Shown here piece by piece: positions 47,207-56,985 of a stretch of 64,000 bases of DNA. This DNA is from Streptomyces sp. NBC_01465 (GTDB lineage Bacteria > Actinomycetota > Actinomycetes > Streptomycetales > Streptomycetaceae): assembly GCF_036227325.1 (NCBI RefSeq), contig NZ_CP109467.1, forward strand, positions 992,001 through 1,056,000, in the 5' to 3' direction. The notes beneath the pieces are model-generated. The model did no database searches, was not told the DNA's origin, and saw only the letters and a program-made list of their open reading frames with translations. A program made the translations under genes and the position numbers. How positions within the stretch are numbered: position 1 is the first letter of the stretch; each line of letters begins with the position of its first letter.

Positions 47207-49750
47207 CTATGCGCCGCGCAGCACCGCCCCCGTACGCTCGGCCGCGAGGGCGACGGCCGCGTCGCGCGCGGCCGAGGCCTCCTCGACGGTCAGCGTGCGG
47301 TCGGCGGCACGGAAGCGCAGGGCGTAGGCCAGGGACTTCTTGCCCTCGCCGAGCTGCTCGCTCTCGTACACGTCGAACAGCCGGAGCGATTCGAGGAGTT
47401 CACCCGCGCCCTCGCGCAGGGCGGTCTCGACGTCGGCGGCCGGGACGGCCGTGTCGACGACCAGTGCGACGTCCTGGGTCGCCACCGGGAAGGTGGAGAT
47501 CCGGGGCGCCTGCAGTGCGCCCGTGGAGGCCTGCTCGACGAGGTCGAGCTCCAGCTCCATGGCGCAGGTGCGCTCGGGCAGGCCGAGCGCCTTGGTGACG
47601 CGCGGGTGCAGCTCACCGGCGTGGCCGACGAGCGTCTCCTCGCCCGCGACCGTTGCGTAGAGCGCGGCGCAGCGGCCGGGGTGCCACGGGGTGTGCTGGT
47701 CGCTGCGTACGGTCAGCTCGACTCCCGCCTCGGCCGCGACGGTCCGGGCCGCCTCGACGGCGTCGGCCCAGAGCGCCGGGGTGCCCTTGCCCCACCAGCC
47801 GGCCTGCTCGCGGGCGCCCGAGAGGACGACGGCGGCGCGGCGCGGCTGACGCGGCAGCGAGGCGTTGAGCCCGGCGATCTCCTCGTCGGTGGGACGGCGG
47901 TCGACCGGGAGGCGGACCGACTTCTGCTCGTCGCCGGTGGGCCGGAAGACCAGACCCGTCTCGAAGAGCGCCAGATCGTGCGAGCCGCGGCCGTGGTTGC
48001 GGCGCAGCGCGGTGAGCAGGCCCGGCAGCAGCGTGGTGCGCAGCGACGGCTCTTCGTCGGAGAGGGGGTTGACGAGCTTGACCGTGACGCGGCGGGCGTC
48101 GTCCGCGTCGAAGCCGAGCTGGTCGAGGACCGTCTCCCCGATGAAGGGGTAGTTCAGCGCCTCGACGTAACCGGCTCCGGCGAGGACCCGGCCGACGCGG
48201 CGGTGCAGCCGCTGGCGCTCGGTCAGTCCGCGGCCCGACGGGGGCGTCGGGAGGGTCGAGGGGAGGTTGGCGTACCCCTCCAGGCGGATGACCTCCTCGG
48301 CGAGGTCGTTGACCTCGGCGAGGTCGGGGCGCCACGACGGAACGGTGACGACGAGCTCGTCCTGGCCGTAGACGTCGCAGCCGACCTGCTGGAGGCGGCG
48401 GACGACGGTCTCGCGGCCGTACTCGACACCCGCGACCTTGTCCGGGTGGTCGGCGTTCATCGACACGGTGCGCGGCGCGGACGGCGCGATGATCTCGGTG
48501 ACGCCGGCCTCGGCTGTGCCGCCCGCGAGCAGCACGAGCAGGTCGACGGTCCGCTGGGCCGCCGCGGAGGCGGCCTGCGGGTCGACGCCCCGCTCGAAGC
48601 GCTTGGACGCCTCGGAGGGGAGCTTGTGGCGGCGTGCGGTGCGGGCGATGGTGAGCGCATCGAAGTGCGCGGCCTCGATGACGACCTCGGTGGTGCCCTG
48701 TACGGTGCCGGTCGAGCCAAAGGAATCAGATGCAGTGATCACGGCGTCCGCGATCTCGGTGTTGGCGCCGCCCATGACCCCCGCGAGGCCGATCGGCCCG
48801 CGGTTGTCGGTGATGACCAGGTCCTCGCCGTCGAGCACGCGCTGGGCGCCGTCGAGCGTGGTGAACTTCTCGCCCTGCTCGGCACGGCGCACCCCGATGG
48901 GACCGTCGATGCGCGAGCGGTCGTAGGCGTGCAGCGGCTGGCCGAGCTCGAGCATCACGTAGTTGGTGATGTCGACGGCGAGGGAGATCGGGCGCATCCC
49001 GGCCTTCTGCAGCCGGCGCTGCAGCCAGATCGGGGAGCGGGCCTCGGGCTCCAGGCCGACGACGGTGCGCGCGGTGAAGCGGTCGCAGCCGGACGGGTCG
49101 GAGACCTTGACCAGGTAGCCGTACGAATTGGGCGCCGGGACGTCCAGGAGCGCGGGGTCGCGCAGCGGCAGGCCGTAGGCGATGGCGGTCTCGCGGGCGA
49201 CGCCGCGCATGGACAGGCAGTCGCCGCGGTTGGCGGTGACCGCGATGTCGAGGACCTCGTCGACGAGCTCCAGGAGCTCGATCGCGTCGGTGCCGACCTC
49301 GTGCTCGGGCGGCAGCACGATGATCCCGTGGCTGCCGTCGTCTCCCATGCCCAGCTCGTCGCCGGAGCAGATCATGCCGTGCGAGGTCTTGCCGTACGTC
49401 TTGCGCGCGGCGATGGCGAAGTCGCCGGGCAGGACCGCGCCGGGCAGGACCACGACGACCTTGTCGCCGACGGCGAAGTTACGGGCGCCGCAGACGATCT
49501 CCTGCGGCTCACCGGTGCCGTTCGCCATGCCGACGTTGACGGTGCAGAAGCGGATGGGCTTCTTGAAGCCCTCCAGCTCCTCGATGGTGAGGACCTGTCC
49601 GACGACGAGCGGGCCCTTGAGCCCTGCGCCGACCTGCTCGACGGTCTCGACCTCGAGGCCGGCGTCGACGAGCTTGGCCTGCACGTCGCGGCCGGTCTCG
49701 GTGGCGGGGAGATCGACGTACTCCCGCAGCCAGGAAAGCGGGACCCGCAT
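47207..49750 (-). CDS. pheT: Phenylalanyl-tRNA synthetase beta subunit
   Basis: An 847-residue subunit. The start [15 protein letters not shown], the tRNA-binding EMAP-like domain (about 40-150, [13 protein letters not shown]), B3/B4 editing region, B5 segment and C-terminal ferredoxin-fold anticodon domain ([17 protein letters not shown]) are all visible in order. It pairs with PheS to charge tRNA-Phe. It overlaps pheS by 1 nt (TGATG). Confidence 0.96.
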   Translation of the reverse strand: MRVPLSWLREYVDLPATETGRDVQAKLVDAGLEVETVEQVGAGLKGPLVVGQVLTIEELEGFKKPIRFCTVNVGMANGTGEPQEIVCGARNFAVGDKVVVVLPGAVLPGDFAIAARKTYGKTSHGMICSGDELGMGDDGSHGIIVLPPEHEVGTDAIELLELVDEVLDIAVTANRGDCLSMRGVARETAIAYGLPLRDPALLDVPAPNSYGYLVKVSDPSGCDRFTARTVVGLEPEARSPIWLQRRLQKAGMRPISLAVDITNYVMLELGQPLHAYDRSRIDGPIGVRRAEQGEKFTTLDGAQRVLDGEDLVITDNRGPIGLAGVMGGANTEIADAVITASDSFGSTGTVQGTTEVVIEAAHFDALTIARTARRHKLPSEASKRFERGVDPQAASAAAQRTVDLLVLLAGGTAEAGVTEIIAPSAPRTVSMNADHPDKVAGVEYGRETVVRRLQQVGCDVYGQDELVVTVPSWRPDLAEVNDLAEEVIRLEGYANLPSTLPTPPSGRGLTERQRLHRRVGRVLAGAGYVEALNYPFIGETVLDQLGFDADDARRVTVKLVNPLSDEEPSLRTTLLPGLLTALRRNHGRGSHDLALFETGLVFRPTGDEQKSVRLPVDRRPTDEEIAGLNASLPRQPRRAAVVLSGAREQAGWWGKGTPALWADAVEAARTVAAEAGVELTVRSDQHTPWHPGRCAALYATVAGEETLVGHAGELHPRVTKALGLPERTCAMELELDLVEQASTGALQAPRISTFPVATQDVALVVDTAVPAADVETALREGAGELLESLRLFDVYESEQLGEGKKSLAYALRFRAADRTLTVEEASAARDAAVALAAERTGAVLRGA

Positions 49751-50871
49751 CAGATCTCCATCCCGAACGGCCGGGTGAACCGGATGTCACCCTCGACCAT
49801 GTCTCGCATGTCTTCGACGTTGTGGCGGAACATCAGCATCCTCTCGATGCCGAACCCGAAGGCGAATCCGCTGTACTTCTGGGGGTCGACACCGACGGCG
49901 GTGAGCACCTTCGGGTTGACCATGCCGCAGCCGCCGAGCTCGATCCAGCCCTCGGAGGAGCAGGTGCGGCAGGGGCGGTCCGGGTTGCCGACGGACTCGC
50001 CGCGGCAGACGTAGCAGACCATGTCCATCTCGGCGGACGGCTCGGTGAAGGGGAAGTAGTTCGGCCGCAGCCGGGTCTTCATCCCCTCGCCGAAGAGCGA
50101 GACGACCATGTGGTCGAGGGTGCCCTTGAGGTCGGCCATGGTCAGGCCCTCGTCGATGGCGAGGAGCTCGACCTGCATGAAGACCGGGGTGTGGGTGGCG
50201 TCCAGCTCGTCGGAGCGGTAGACGCGGCCCGGGCAGATCACATAGACCGGCGGCTCACGGTCGATCATGGAGCGGATCTGGACGGGCGAGGTGTGCGTAC
50301 GCAGCACGACGCCGGAGTCCGACTTGCCGCTCTCGCCGGCCACGAAGAACGTGTCCTGCTCACCGCGGGCCGGGTGGTCCGGGGAGATGTTGAGGGCGTC
50401 GAAGTTGAACCACTCGGCCTCGACCTCGGGGCCCTCGGCCACCTCGTAGCCCATGGCCGTGAAGATGTCCTCGATGCGCTCCGAGAGCGTGGTCAGCGGG
50501 TGGCGGGCGCCGGCGGGCACACGGTCGTAGGGCAGCGTGACGTCCACTGCCTCCTCGACCAGTACGCGCTCGTCGCGCTCGGCCTCCAGCTCCGCCTGAC
50601 GGACGGCGAGTGCCTTGGACACGGCGCCGCGGGCCATGCCCACGATCTTGCCCGCGGCGGCCTTGGCCTGCGGGGGCAGGGCGCCGATCTCGCGGTTGGC
50701 GAGGGCGAGCGGCGAGGTGCCACCGGTGTGCGCGGTCTTCGCCTGGGCGAGCGCGTCGAGGTCGCCTGCGGCGGCGAAGGCGGCGAGCGCCTCGTCCCGC
50801 ATGCGCTCGATCTCTTCCGGTTTCAGTGCCTCGACCTCGACAGGGTCGTACGACTTGTTCGGTGCCGACAT
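49750..50871 (-). CDS. pheS: Phenylalanyl-tRNA synthetase alpha subunit
   Basis: A 373-residue catalytic subunit. The N-terminal coiled coil ([30 protein letters not shown]) is followed by class II motifs: motif 1 about 150 ([19 protein letters not shown]), motif 2 [34 protein letters not shown] and motif 3 [15 protein letters not shown] at 50871 starts [16 protein letters not shown]; an upstream in-frame start at 50940 is less likely. The ribosome binding site is moderate (GGGAAGAG). An upstream promoter-like TTTAGACT lies in the 116-bp gap after the kinase gene; no attenuator peptide was identified. Confidence 0.95.
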   Translation of the reverse strand: MSAPNKSYDPVEVEALKPEEIERMRDEALAAFAAAGDLDALAQAKTAHTGGTSPLALANREIGALPPQAKAAAGKIVGMARGAVSKALAVRQAELEAERDERVLVEEAVDVTLPYDRVPAGARHPLTTLSERIEDIFTAMGYEVAEGPEVEAEWFNFDALNISPDHPARGEQDTFFVAGESGKSDSGVVLRTHTSPVQIRSMIDREPPVYVICPGRVYRSDELDATHTPVFMQVELLAIDEGLTMADLKGTLDHMVVSLFGEGMKTRLRPNYFPFTEPSAEMDMVCYVCRGESVGNPDRPCRTCSSEGWIELGGCGMVNPKVLTAVGVDPQKYSGFAFGFGIERMLMFRHNVEDMRDMVEGDIRFTRPFGMEI

Positions 50872-50987
50872 CTCTTCCCGTACTTCCGATTGGCTGGCTG
50901 GCGCGGCCGCACTCGACGACTGAGGGCGCAATGGTGCCAAAGGTCGAGTCTAAAGGCCGCAGGGAGGCGAAGAAGCCCGAGGGCGGC

Positions 50988-52118
50988 TCAGGCCAGATAG
51001 GCCGGGGCGCCGACGGGCAGAATAAATCGGAATTCGGCGCCGCCGCCGGGCCCGCGGCCGACCGTGATCGTGCCGCCGTGCGCCTCGACGATGCCCTTGA
51101 CGATGTACAGGCCAAGCCCGGTCCCGCCGCGCTTGCTCCCCCGCCAGAAACGGGTGAAGACACGGCCCATCGACTCCTCGGGGATGCCGGGGCCTTCGTC
51201 GCTCACGGTGACTGCCGTGCCTTTCTCGTCGTTCTTGGCGGGGAGTGTCGATACCTCGATGGTGACGGTTCCCTCGCCGTGGCGCACCGCATTTTCCAGC
51301 AGGTTGCCGAGCACCTGGTCGATCTTGTCCGGGTCCGCCCAGAGGTCGGGGAGCGGCTGCCTGATCCGTACGAGAAAGCGGTCCGGGACCTGCCCGGACG
51401 CGACATGCGCCTGGATGTGGCGGCCGACGGCGGCGCCGATGTCCACGGGCTGGCGGCGCAGTTCCAGGCGGCCCGAGTCGATGCGGGAGATGTCGAGCAG
51501 TTCGGCGATGAGCCGGGTGACGCGGTTGGCGTCGGCGTCGACGGTCTCCAGCATCAGGCGCTTCTGGTCGTCGGTGAACCGCTCCCACTTGGCGAGCAGC
51601 GTCGCGGTGAAGCCCTTGACGGAGGTCAGTGGGGAGCGCAGTTCATGGGCGACGGTGGCGATCAGCTCGGCGTCGCTGCGCTCGCTGCGCCGTCGGGCCT
51701 CGGTGCCGCGGATCGAGACGACCAGGCGCCGGACGGGCCCGGTGGGGTACTCCCGTACGTACTGCGCGGAGACCAGGACCTCGCGTCCGCCGGGCAGCAG
51801 CAGATTGAGCTCGGGCTGGCCCCTGCGGGTGGTGAGTCCGCCGTACGGATCGGTCAGGGTCCACCAGCGGCGGCCCTTGAGGTCCTCCAGCGGCAGCGCG
51901 GTCTCCAGCGGGGCGCCGAGCGCGGTGGCCTGCGGTACGGCGGTGATGCGGGCGGCCGCGGCGTTGAAACAGATCACCCGGCCGCTCTCGTCGGCGACGA
52001 GCAGTCCGTCGGGCAGGTCGTCGGGGTCTATCCCCGCGCCCGAAAGGCCGTCGGTCGCACACCACAGAGAACTGTGTCCCTGTGGCTGTGCCGACGTACC
52101 GCGTGACGCGACAACCAT
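50988..52118 (-). CDS. PAS-domain sensor histidine kinase
   Basis: A 376-residue soluble kinase. A PAS domain at about 30-135 (LPDGLLVADESGRVICFNAAAARITAVP) precedes the H box AHELRSPLTSVKGF (about 160) and the ATPase domain: N box DQVLGNLLENAVRHG, G1 DEGPGIPEE and G2 GGTGLGLYIVKGIVEAHGG. No membrane span or adjacent response regulator is seen. ATG at 52118 was chosen for the GAGAGGTGG upstream; ATG 52139 would add seven residues. Gene order TrmH-kinase-pheST fits my memory of the core-Streptomyces arrangement. Confidence 0.9.
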   Translation of the reverse strand: MVVASRGTSAQPQGHSSLWCATDGLSGAGIDPDDLPDGLLVADESGRVICFNAAAARITAVPQATALGAPLETALPLEDLKGRRWWTLTDPYGGLTTRRGQPELNLLLPGGREVLVSAQYVREYPTGPVRRLVVSIRGTEARRRSERSDAELIATVAHELRSPLTSVKGFTATLLAKWERFTDDQKRLMLETVDADANRVTRLIAELLDISRIDSGRLELRRQPVDIGAAVGRHIQAHVASGQVPDRFLVRIRQPLPDLWADPDKIDQVLGNLLENAVRHGEGTVTIEVSTLPAKNDEKGTAVTVSDEGPGIPEESMGRVFTRFWRGSKRGGTGLGLYIVKGIVEAHGGTITVGRGPGGGAEFRFILPVGAPAYLA

Positions 52119-52172
52119 GGCCGTACCCCACCTCTCCATGTAGCGCAGTGGGCCCCCGAATTGGCCACCCTA

Positions 52173-53030
52173 CTAGCTGGAGGTGACGGAGCGGCACCCT
52201 CCGGAAGCGCGCTGCGCACGGGCGGAGGCGTAGAGGCAAACGGCCGCCGCAGTAGCGAGGTTGAGGCTTTCGGCCTTGCCGTGGATCGGTACGCGCACCA
52301 CGGCGTCGGCGAGTGCGCGGGTCTCCTCCGGGAGCCCCCAGGCCTCGTTGCCGAAGACCCAGGCGCTCGGGCCGCCCATGGTGCCCGCGTCGAGTTCGGC
52401 GTCGAGGTCGTCCTCGCCCGCACCGTCGGCGGCGAGGATGCGGACGCCCGCCGCCTTCAGTCCGGCGACCGCATCCTCGACGGGGACGCCGACGGCGACC
52501 GGGAGGTGGAAGAGCGAACCGACCGAGGCCCGTACGGACTTGGGGTTGTAGAGGTCGACGGACGCGTCGGTGAGCACGACCGCGTCGGCTCCGGCGGCGT
52601 CCGCGCAGCGCAGTACGGTGCCGGCGTTTCCGGGGTCGCGGACATGGGCGAGTACGGCCACCAGCTTGGGCTGCGCCTTCAGTACGTCCTCGAACGGGGT
52701 GTCCAGGAAGCGGCAGACGCCCACGATGCCCTGGGGGGTGACGGTCTGTGAGACCTCGGCGAGCACCTCGTCGGTGGCGAGGTGGACCCGGGCCCCTGCG
52801 GCCTCGGCCGCGGCCACGATGTCGGCGTAGCGCTCGGCGGCCTCGACGGTGGAGAACAGCTCCAGCAGGGTCGACTCGCCGTCGACGCGGTGCTCGGCCG
52901 CTTCCCGTACGGCCTGCGGGCCCTCGGCGATGAACCGGCGTTCCTTGGTACGGAAGTTGCGCCGTGCGAGGCGCTTGGCGGCGGCGACGCGCGGGGAACG
53001 CGGGGAGATCAGCTCGGCGGGGGTGCCCAT
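52173..53030 (-). CDS. TrmH/SpoU-family rRNA 2'-O-methyltransferase
   Basis: A 285-residue enzyme. An N-terminal RNA-binding part (RNFRTKERRFIAEGPQAVREA) is followed by the SPOUT domain: HVRDPGNAGTVLRCADAAGADAVVLTD (motif 1), motif 2 WVFGNEAWGLPEETRALADAVVRVP and motif 3 ESLNLATAAAVCLYA. It adds a ribose methyl group to RNA using S-adenosylmethionine. ATG at 53030. It precedes the sensor kinase gene and follows rplT across a terminator. Confidence 0.92.
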   Translation of the reverse strand: MGTPAELISPRSPRVAAAKRLARRNFRTKERRFIAEGPQAVREAAEHRVDGESTLLELFSTVEAAERYADIVAAAEAAGARVHLATDEVLAEVSQTVTPQGIVGVCRFLDTPFEDVLKAQPKLVAVLAHVRDPGNAGTVLRCADAAGADAVVLTDASVDLYNPKSVRASVGSLFHLPVAVGVPVEDAVAGLKAAGVRILAADGAGEDDLDAELDAGTMGGPSAWVFGNEAWGLPEETRALADAVVRVPIHGKAESLNLATAAAVCLYASARAQRASGGCRSVTSS

Positions 53031-53084
53031 GATCGGTGGCTCACCTTACGTACGTACAAAACGAACTGGGGGACTGCGGAACAC

Positions 53085-53121
53085 AGTGGACCCGCAGGCG
53101 GCATGCGCCTGCGGGTCCACT
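53085..53121 (-). terminator. Terminator after rplT
   Basis: A perfect 16-bp stem with a five-base loop lies 19 nt past the rplT stop and would end the infC-rpmI-rplT transcript. Confidence 0.88.
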
Positions 53122-53140
53122 GGAGGAAGTACGTGCCTGA

Positions 53141-53527
53141 TCAGGCAGCGGCCTTCGGCGCGTTGACGTCGGCCGGGAGGGCCTTCTGCGCGACCTCGAC
53201 CAGCGCGGCGAACGCGTTCGGGTCGTTGACGGCCAGCTCGGCGAGGATCTTGCGGTCGACCTCGATGGAGGCGGCGTTCAGACCCTGGATGAGGCGGTTG
53301 TACGTCATGCCGTTCTCACGGGCAGCGGCGTTGATGCGCTGGATCCAGAGACGGCGGAAGTCGCCCTTGCGCTTCTTGCGGTCGTTGTAGTTGTAGACCA
53401 GGGAGTGGGTGACCTGCTCCTTGGCCTTGCGGTACAGGCGCGAACGCTGACCGCGGTAACCCTTGGCGGCCTCGAGGACTGCCCGGCGCTTCTTGTGGGC
53501 GTTGACTGCCCGCTTGACGCGTGCCAC
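53141..53527 (-). CDS. rplT: 50S ribosomal protein L20
   Basis: A 128-residue protein with the typical start [38 protein letters not shown] and [33 protein letters not shown]20 is needed for early large-subunit assembly. GTG at 53527 follows AAGGAG. The rpmI-rplT spacer holds a 9-bp hairpin (53608-53629). Confidence 0.97.
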   Translation of the reverse strand: MARVKRAVNAHKKRRAVLEAAKGYRGQRSRLYRKAKEQVTHSLVYNYNDRKKRKGDFRRLWIQRINAAARENGMTYNRLIQGLNAASIEVDRKILAELAVNDPNAFAALVEVAQKALPADVNAPKAAA

Positions 53528-53607
53528 TTGTTAACTCCTTGCAGCGGGGCTGGGGTTCAGACGAAGAACTCTCTCAGCCCGGAAACGAATTGGTCCCGGT
53601 CGATCCA

Positions 53608-53629
53608 CGGCTCCGGTCACCCGGAGCCG
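53608..53629 (-). promoter_or_regulatory. Hairpin in the rpmI-rplT spacer
   Basis: A perfect 9-bp stem (CGGCTCCGG / CCGGAGCCG) with a four-base loop lies 6 bp after the rpmI stop. It could be a processing site, weak attenuator or L20-responsive element. Confidence 0.45.
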
Positions 53630-53634
53630 GTGAA

Positions 53635-53829
53635 TCACTTGCCGAGAAGCTTCTTGATCTTCGGGGCGTCCGCCGGGGACACGACGACCGTGCCGGTCAG
53701 CGAGCGGGTCTTCTTGGAAGACTTGTGCTCGAGCAGGTGGCGCTTGCCGGCCTTCTCGCGCAGGATCTTGCCGGAACCGGTGACCTTGAAGCGCTTGCTG
53801 GCACCGCTGTGCGACTTGTTCTTCGGCAT
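53635..53829 (-). CDS. rpmI: 50S ribosomal protein L35
   Basis: A 64-residue basic protein, full length: [36 protein letters not shown]. It is part of infC-rpmI-rplT. ATG at 53829. An irregular stem lies just upstream (53856-53888). Confidence 0.97.
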   Translation of the reverse strand: MPKNKSHSGASKRFKVTGSGKILREKAGKRHLLEHKSSKKTRSLTGTVVVSPADAPKIKKLLGK

Positions 53830-53855
53830 CGCGCCGTACTCTCCTCGTCAGTGAC

Positions 53856-53888
53856 GCTCCCCCGGTGACAGCACCGGACTTCGGGAGC
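53856..53888 (-). promoter_or_regulatory. Irregular stem upstream of rpmI
   Basis: Outer stem GCTCCC/GGGAGC, a five-base bulge on one side, inner stem CCGGTG/CACCGG and a four-base loop, all perfectly paired. It ends 26 nt before the rpmI start. It may be a regulatory element or transcript-stability hairpin. Confidence 0.45.
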
Positions 53889-53952
53889 ATCAGATCTTGG
53901 TTTGTGGTTCCTGGGCGGGATCCGGGGCCGCCTGGGTGGCGGGCCCCTTCGA

Positions 53953-54633
53953 TCACGCTTCGGAGGGGGTCTCGACCGGGGCTTCAGCAGCCTCGGCCGG
54001 GGCCTCTGCTTCTACGACCTCGTCCACGTCCACGGCGTCCGTGGAGTCCTCGGTCGCGTAGCCCTGGCGCTCCGCCTTGCGGGCGGCCTGAGCCTCGCGA
54101 GCCTCGGCCATGGCCTCGGTCTTCTTCTTGTGCGGGCCAAGAACCATGATCATGTTCCGGCCGTCCTGCTTCGGGTTCGACTCGATGAACCCAAGTTCCT
54201 CGACGTCCGAAGCGAGACGCTGCAGCAGTCGGAAACCCAGCTCGGGGCGGGACTGCTCGCGACCACGGAACATGATCGTGATCTTGACCTTGTCGCCCTG
54301 CTTGAGGAACCGGACGACGTGACCCTTCTTGGTGTCATAGTCGTGCGGGTCGATCTTCGGCCGGAGCTTCATCTCCTTGATGACCGTGTGCGCCTGGTTC
54401 TTGCGCGCCTCACGGGCCTTCATGGCCGACTCGTACTTGAACTTCCCGTAGTCCATGAGCTTGCAGACCGGAGGCCGCGCCGTGGCGGCCACCTCGACGA
54501 GGTCGAGGTCGTACTCCTGCGCGAGCTCCAGGGCCTTGGCAAGCGGAACGATCCCGACCTGTTCACCGCTGGGGCCGACAAGTCGCACCTCGGGAACGCG
54601 AATCCGGTCGTTGATACGGGGTTCGGCGCTGAT
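53953..54633 (-). CDS. infC: Translation initiation factor IF-3 with ATC start
   Basis: A 226-residue IF-3: [28 protein letters not shown] (N domain), KFKYE..KEARKNQ linker, and [48 protein letters not shown] (C domain). The start is ATC (54633-54631), preceded by GAGGAGG; no ATG, GTG or TTG fits near this place. IF-3 rejects non-AUG starts, so an ATC start allows feedback control. After residue about 175 there is a long acidic Ala/Glu tail. First gene of infC-rpmI-rplT. Confidence 0.93.
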   Translation of the reverse strand: MSAEPRINDRIRVPEVRLVGPSGEQVGIVPLAKALELAQEYDLDLVEVAATARPPVCKLMDYGKFKYESAMKAREARKNQAHTVIKEMKLRPKIDPHDYDTKKGHVVRFLKQGDKVKITIMFRGREQSRPELGFRLLQRLASDVEELGFIESNPKQDGRNMIMVLGPHKKKTEAMAEAREAQAARKAERQGYATEDSTDAVDVDEVVEAEAPAEAAEAPVETPSEA

Positions 54634-54939
54634 GGATCCTCCTCGGTAGCACCACGCTGCTGCCTGGAGAGCAGCCGCGTAACGTCTGTTGCTGGAGACC
54701 AACCGAGCGGAGGCAGAAAAAATGCCCCGAACGGGACACAGGCGGGAGCTCCAAGGAATACCGGAGCACCGCCGCGTACTACCGCGGGGCGCACTTCGGG
54801 CAACTTCCATCGTCCGTACGGAACGATGGCCACTGCCTGACCGGTGACCCGCCGTCCGTGAGGACAGCCAGGTGGGAGATCGGAGCCTCCACTTGTGGGC
54901 CGGGCACACAGGTGCCTGGCCGGTCGTTACACAAGGTTA
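54634..54939 (-). promoter_or_regulatory. infC promoter and leader of about 300 nt
   Basis: A TGC-TAACCT extended -10 (54939-54934, minus strand) gives an untranslated leader of about 290 nt. Inside lie a hairpin (54807-54829, 7+3 bp with one bulge) and a GTCCC/GGGGC hairpin followed by ATTTTT (about 54714-54738), which resembles an intrinsic terminator. A regulatory role such as attenuation is possible. Confidence 0.5.
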
Positions 54940-54993
54940 GCACCCGAGGGGGGATGGGGCTAATCGGGTGCACGGCCCCTTATCGTGTGCGTC

Positions 54994-55344
54994 ATGAGTG
55001 ACGAGAACACCCCCGGCTTCGACGACCTGACCCGCGACATCGCGGACGTCCCCGCGGTCGAGGTGATCACCACGGTCGCGGTGCACCTGATGAGCGCGGC
55101 CGCCGTCAATCTCGGCCTGGCCGAGGAGGGCGAAGCACACAAGGACCTGGACGAGGCCCGGAAGCTGATCCACGCGCTGGCCGGCCTGCTGGACGCCGGC
55201 GCCACGGAGATCAGCTCCTTCCACGCGGCGCCGATGCGTGACGGTCTGAAGTCGCTGCAGCTGGCGTTCCGCGAGGCGTCCGTGGTGCCGGACGAGCCCG
55301 GCAAGGGGCCCGGTGAGAAGTACACCGGGCCCGTCTACGGCTAG
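54994..55344 (+). CDS. DUF1844-family protein
   Basis: A 116-residue acidic helical protein with the DUF1844 pattern VEVITTVAVHLMSAAAVNLGLAEEG and EARKLIHALAGLLDAGATE. TATCGT lies 7 nt before the ATG and no ribosome binding site is seen, so the transcript may be leaderless. Function unknown. It converges on the aquaporin gene. Confidence 0.88.
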   Translation: MSDENTPGFDDLTRDIADVPAVEVITTVAVHLMSAAAVNLGLAEEGEAHKDLDEARKLIHALAGLLDAGATEISSFHAAPMRDGLKSLQLAFREASVVPDEPGKGPGEKYTGPVYG

Positions 55345-55353
55345 GAGCGGGCG

Positions 55354-56088
55354 TTACGAGCTCTCCCCGGAGAGCTCGGCCACGACCTCGGCGCCCGGGA
55401 CGTTGTCCGCGGGGTGCGTCAGCCGGTGCGCGTACGCCGCGAGCACCCCGCCGATCAGCGGGGCCAGGATGAACAGCCAGAGCTGGGAGAGCGCCGCGGT
55501 GCCCGCGAAGATCGCGGGGCCGATGCTCCGGGCCGGGTTCACCGACGTACCCGTCAGCGGGATGCCGATGAGGTGGATGGTGGCCAGCGCCAGGCCGATG
55601 GGCAGTCCGTCGAAGCCGGTGACCGCGACCTTGTGGGTCACCGCCAGCACGACGAAGACCAGCAGGAACGTCAGCACCACCTCGACGATGAACGCGCCGC
55701 CGACATTGATGTGCACCGTCGAGCGGTCGCCGTAGCCGTTGCTGCCGAAGGCGCCGCTGGTCTTCAGGCCCGGGACCTGCTTGGCGACCAGGAAGAGCAG
55801 GGCCGCGCCGACGATGCCGCCGAGCAGCTGCGCGACCCAGTACTCGATGGCGGTGCGCAGAGTGATCCTCTTGGCCGTCAGCATGCCGAGGGTGACCGCC
55901 GGGTTCACGTGGCAGCCGGATATCGGGCCCAGCGCGTAGGCCAGGGCGAGCAGCGTGAAGCCGAAGGCGAGAGAGATGCCGATGGCGGTGATGTACTCGC
56001 CGGCGAGAACCGCGGCTCCTACTGCGAAGAAGACCAGGAGCAGAGTTCCCAGGAACTCCGCCACAATCGTCCGAGTCTCCGTCTTCAT
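55354..56088 (-). CDS. MIP-family aquaporin (AqpZ-like)
   Basis: A 244-residue channel with six spans and both Asn-Pro-Ala boxes: GCHVNPAVTLGML (about 59) and GTSVNPARSIGPAIF (about 177). The aromatic/arginine filter residues fit a water channel. ATG at 56088. An inverted repeat GCGAAGA-10-TCTTCGC lies just upstream. Confidence 0.93.
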   Translation of the reverse strand: MKTETRTIVAEFLGTLLLVFFAVGAAVLAGEYITAIGISLAFGFTLLALAYALGPISGCHVNPAVTLGMLTAKRITLRTAIEYWVAQLLGGIVGAALLFLVAKQVPGLKTSGAFGSNGYGDRSTVHINVGGAFIVEVVLTFLLVFVVLAVTHKVAVTGFDGLPIGLALATIHLIGIPLTGTSVNPARSIGPAIFAGTAALSQLWLFILAPLIGGVLAAYAHRLTHPADNVPGAEVVAELSGESS

Positions 56089-56099
56089 GGGTACACCTC

Positions 56100-56123
56100 G
56101 CGAAGATTGTCCGATTTCTTCGC
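56100..56123 (-). promoter_or_regulatory. Inverted repeat upstream of the aquaporin gene
   Basis: Arms GCGAAGA and TCTTCGC with a 10-bp spacer lie 12 bp before the ATG. It may be a regulator site; none is known to me for this motif. Confidence 0.4.
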
Positions 56124-56161
56124 AATTATTCGCCGAGTTGCCGAGGCTCGCCTGTTCTGCG

Positions 56162-56890
56162 TCAGCGAACGAACAGCGGCGCGTTCGGTGCGGGGGCCTC
56201 CGGCGGCAGCAGCGCGAGGTCCAACCCCCGTACCAGGCGCGCCCGTAGCGTCTCGTCGGCCGCCAGGGCCGAGGCGACCGCGCGGGCCACCGTCGCCGGA
56301 TCGGCGCCTTGCTCCAGGACCAGGACGAGCGTTCCGTCCGCGTCGCCGGGACCCAGATGGGCGCGCGTCACGGAGGGTTGTGCGGCGACCACGGAACGTA
56401 CCGCTTCGGTGACGGCGGGGTCGTCGAGCGGGTCCGCGCTCGTACGGCCTTCGGCGAGCGCGAGCAGCGCCGCTCCCTTCAGTTCGTACGCGACGGGACC
56501 CGCGAGGTCGACGACCACCGTGTCGGCCTTCTCGTGGGCGGCCGCCTGCAGCGCCTGATGCAGCGGCACGGCCACGGGGCGCGCCTCGGGGTCCCAGAGG
56601 GCGAGGGTCTCGACGGACGTGAACGCGGGCAGCGCGCGGCGGTCGCCGGCCTGCAGCGTGGGGACCGCCATGTCGCTGGTCTTCTCGCGGCGCAGTCCGT
56701 TCTCGTCCGTCTCCACCTCTCCGAGTACGGCGACGACGGGGACCAGCAGCCGGGCCTCACGGAGGGCTTCGAGCAGCTGCGGTTCGGTCGTGCGGTCCGC
56801 CGACCAGGCGGTGAGGGCCGAGGCCAGCCGGGTGTCGGCGGTGCCGTCGTCGTCGGAGAAACCGGGGTTCGGGATGTTCTTGAGCGCCAC
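56162..56890 (-). CDS. SseB-family protein
   Basis: A 242-residue protein fitting the SseB family: ARLLVPVVAVLGEVETDENGLRREKTSDMAVPTLQAGDRRALPAFTSVETLALWDPEARPVAVPLHQALQAAAHEKADTVVVDLAGP. GTG at 56890; TAGGCT lies 6 nt upstream, so the mRNA may be leaderless. Role unknown. Confidence 0.82.
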   Translation of the reverse strand: MALKNIPNPGFSDDDGTADTRLASALTAWSADRTTEPQLLEALREARLLVPVVAVLGEVETDENGLRREKTSDMAVPTLQAGDRRALPAFTSVETLALWDPEARPVAVPLHQALQAAAHEKADTVVVDLAGPVAYELKGAALLALAEGRTSADPLDDPAVTEAVRSVVAAQPSVTRAHLGPGDADGTLVLVLEQGADPATVARAVASALAADETLRARLVRGLDLALLPPEAPAPNAPLFVR

Positions 56891-56985
56891 GCGACGAGCC
56901 TAGCCGCCGGGCGTGCGCGACTTTCTCACCGGGGCTTCAGCTCGGGCACAGCGCAGGCCCAGGTTCGCTTCCTAGCGTCCGACCC

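Noticed and set aside
47087..50014. A 975-codon rightward reading frame opposite pheT
   Set aside because: It mirrors pheT codon bias; no ribosome binding site or domain.
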